Shown in pieces: positions 62,588-64,000 of a DNA stretch of 64,000 bases. The DNA comes from CAYQQR01 sp964420035. Lineage in GTDB: Bacteria; Bacteroidota; Bacteroidia; Bacteroidales; SM23-62. The DNA is taken from NCBI GenBank assembly GCA_964420035.1, contig CAYQQR010000011.1, forward strand, positions 27,994 to 91,993, written 5' to 3'. A program made the position numbers and the translations under genes. Every line of letters starts with the position of its first letter. Position 1 is the stretch's first letter. A model generated the notes under the pieces. It saw nothing but the letters and a program-made list of their open reading frames with translations. It searched no databases and was not told the DNA's origin.

Positions 62588-63919
62588 TTAAAAATTTGGC
62601 AAGCTCCAGGGTTCACGATAATCCGGGGTAAGCATTTCCGTTGCTTCGGGATCTTGCCGGATGGTTTCCGAACCTTCGTCATAAACCACTTTACGCCCGG
62701 CTTTGTAAGCTACATTACCCAGGTGGGCAAACAAAGCGGAGCGGTATCCCACTTCGATACCGGCTGCAGGCTTTTCCCGGGTCTTGATACATTCCAGGAA
62801 GTCGGCCACATGGTACTCATGGGATTTATTGTCGCTGAACTGTATCGGGGGCTTGGTCATTCTCCAGTCACCGTCTCCCCATTCCGGATATACTTCCCAT
62901 TTTTCACGATCGGCAACCAGGGTGCCGTTGGTACCCACGAAAGCGACACCGTACAAGCGGTCATAGGGTCCCTGTTGTATGCCACCGTTGTGTTCCCATG
63001 TAATAAGGAAATCATCCATGTCATAGATCACATTCTGTGTGTCGGCCATTTCCAGCGCGTTATCCTGGTGGGCAAATATTCCCCCGGACGCTACCACGGA
63101 TGAGGGTGGCCTTTTGATATCCAGGGCCCAGAGGGCCATGTCGATAAGATGCACGCCCCAATCGGTCATCAATCCGCCCCCGTAATCCCAGAACATTCTC
63201 CAGGAACCGTGAAAACGGTTTTGATTGAAGGGCCGGTCGGGGGCCGGACCGAGCCACATGTCGTAATCGACCCCTTCGGGGACCGGTTCATCGGGTACCG
63301 GGGGTTTTCCTGCCCCGTAGTTGAAATTGGCCCAGATGTTCACCCTCCGGATCTTTCCCAGTTCACCACCGGCAATGAAATCCATGGCGCTTTTCCAATG
63401 GATGCCGCTTCTTTGTTGCTGTCCCACGCCAACCACCCTGTCGTAATGCCTTGCAGCCTTCAGCATAATGTTGCATTCCCCGATGGTATTGGCCAGGGGC
63501 TTTTCAACATATACATCCAGTCCGGCCTGGCAGGCATGCACCATTTGCAGACAGTGCCAATGATCGGGCGTGCCGATCAATACCGCATCCAGGTCCTTGC
63601 GCTCCAGGAGCTTCCTGTAATCTTTGTAAAGGTCGGGTTTCTTATTGTCGGAAGAGCGTTCCATCAGGTCAGCCGAGCGTTTTGCCAATACCGAATCATC
63701 GATATCGGCCATGGCGGCCAGGCGGACCCCCGGGAGCTTCAGAAAATCACGGGCATTGGCAAAACCCATGTTCCTGCAACCGATCATGCCGAGAATAACC
63801 TGATCGCCGGGGGCGGTGCTTTGTGCTGCAGTCAATTTTCCGGGAAGTACCGATGCCAAACCGGCGCCGGCCATGCCGGCTGATACTTCCCTGATGAATT
63901 TTCGTCTTGTTCTGGCCAT
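62588..63919 (-). CDS. Tat-exported Gfo/Idh/MocA-family oxidoreductase
   Basis: 443 residues from the ATG at 63919 (an ATG at 63934 adds MNFKT). Twin-arginine signal ARTRRKFIREVSAGMAGAGL. NAD-binding LGMIGCRNMGFANARDF, then LIGTPDHWHCLQMVHAC and VYVEKPLANTIGE with the usual EKP lysine, and GGGLMTDWGVHLIDMALWAL. It probably oxidises a glycoside hydroxyl to the keto form in the periplasm, feeding the DUF1080 hydrolase downstream (91-nt spacer). It keeps the canonical motifs that the 47034 protein lacks. Confidence 0.93.
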   Translation of the reverse strand: MARTRRKFIREVSAGMAGAGLASVLPGKLTAAQSTAPGDQVILGMIGCRNMGFANARDFLKLPGVRLAAMADIDDSVLAKRSADLMERSSDNKKPDLYKDYRKLLERKDLDAVLIGTPDHWHCLQMVHACQAGLDVYVEKPLANTIGECNIMLKAARHYDRVVGVGQQQRSGIHWKSAMDFIAGGELGKIRRVNIWANFNYGAGKPPVPDEPVPEGVDYDMWLGPAPDRPFNQNRFHGSWRMFWDYGGGLMTDWGVHLIDMALWALDIKRPPSSVVASGGIFAHQDNALEMADTQNVIYDMDDFLITWEHNGGIQQGPYDRLYGVAFVGTNGTLVADREKWEVYPEWGDGDWRMTKPPIQFSDNKSHEYHVADFLECIKTREKPAAGIEVGYRSALFAHLGNVAYKAGRKVVYDEGSETIRQDPEATEMLTPDYREPWSLPNF

Positions 63920-63943
63920 AGTTTTAAAGTTCATTGAATAAAC

Positions 63944-63989
63944 TACCTCGCGGCAGAGCCACGAGGTATTAACAAAATTAACAAAATTA
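63944..63989 (-). promoter_or_regulatory. Leader hairpin and -7-like boxes before Gfo/Idh gene
   Basis: Minus strand carries TAATTTTG twice (63989-63982 and 63980-63973), both fitting TAnnTTTG, then a hairpin TACCTCG/CGAGGTA (63968-63944) in the would-be leader. The -33 region falls at or beyond the window end, so this is tentative. Confidence 0.35.
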
Positions 63990-64000
63990 ATACTTCTTCT

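Overview
The window is a piece of a Bacteroidota genome, most likely a Bacteroidales/Marinilabiliales-type polysaccharide degrader. Supporting signs are two proteins with C-terminal type IX secretion (Por) sorting domains, many SPII lipoproteins with Bacteroidota-style lipoboxes, TTTG-N18/19-TAnnTTTG promoters in place of sigma70 boxes, almost no Shine-Dalgarno sequences, and a dense set of secreted glycosidases and sulfatases. A run of exactly 100 N at 40670-40769 shows that this is a scaffolded draft or metagenome assembly. No rRNA, tRNA, CRISPR array or complete insertion sequence was found.

Layout. 1-7.9 kb is housekeeping: the end of a NodU/CmcH carbamoyltransferase, then gltB-gltD (glutamate synthase) on the minus strand behind a leader that looks like a transcription attenuator. 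8.1-20.9 kb is a six-gene minus-strand operon: two sulfatases, a GH106-like enzyme, a GH116-like enzyme, an exported ADP-ribosylglycohydrolase-family lipoprotein and an FG-GAP propeller protein. 21.1-26.9 kb is one 1,922-residue T9SS-exported multidomain glycosidase. 26.9-35.3 kb is a second minus-strand operon: GH78, GH106-like, kynureninase (overlapping by 4 nt) and a Tat aldo/keto reductase. 35.4-40.6 kb holds two tandem six-hairpin-type paralogues, one with a Sec and one with a Tat signal. 40.6-44.3 kb is a structure-rich accessory island: tandem repeats with the assembly gap, an AT-rich AbiEi/AbiEii toxin-antitoxin pair between two 180-bp direct repeats, and a field of short palindromes. 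44.3-51.3 kb carries GH78, a degenerate Gfo/Idh-like protein, GH105 and an S9 peptidase. 51.3-61.7 kb carries two DoxX modules (one fused to a TIM-barrel-like domain, one beside a Tat-anchored Gfo/Idh oxidoreductase), a YdjC deacetylase, an esterase and a DUF362-CBM9-T9SS protein. 61.7-64 kb has a DUF1080 hydrolase and another Gfo/Idh oxidoreductase.

Together the enzymes (two GH78, two GH106-like, GH105, GH116, sulfatases, an esterase, a deacetylase) point to a rhamnose-rich, partly sulfated, uronate-containing polysaccharide such as an ulvan- or rhamnogalacturonan-like glycan; this is inference. No SusC/SusD pair, no polysaccharide lyase and no regulator lies in the window. The Gfo/Idh plus DUF1080 genes suggest an additional oxidative (3-keto-glycoside) cleavage route.

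The most unusual signals are (i) the paired DoxX/RR-anchor/enzyme modules, seen once as a fusion and once as adjacent genes; (ii) the 40.6-44.3 kb island with its 180-bp repeats and its array of different hairpins, mostly with 3-nt loops, partly joined by a constant GTGAAAA spacer; and (iii) families of short degenerate intergenic words with about 7-11 bp periods that recur at distant places in both orientations.
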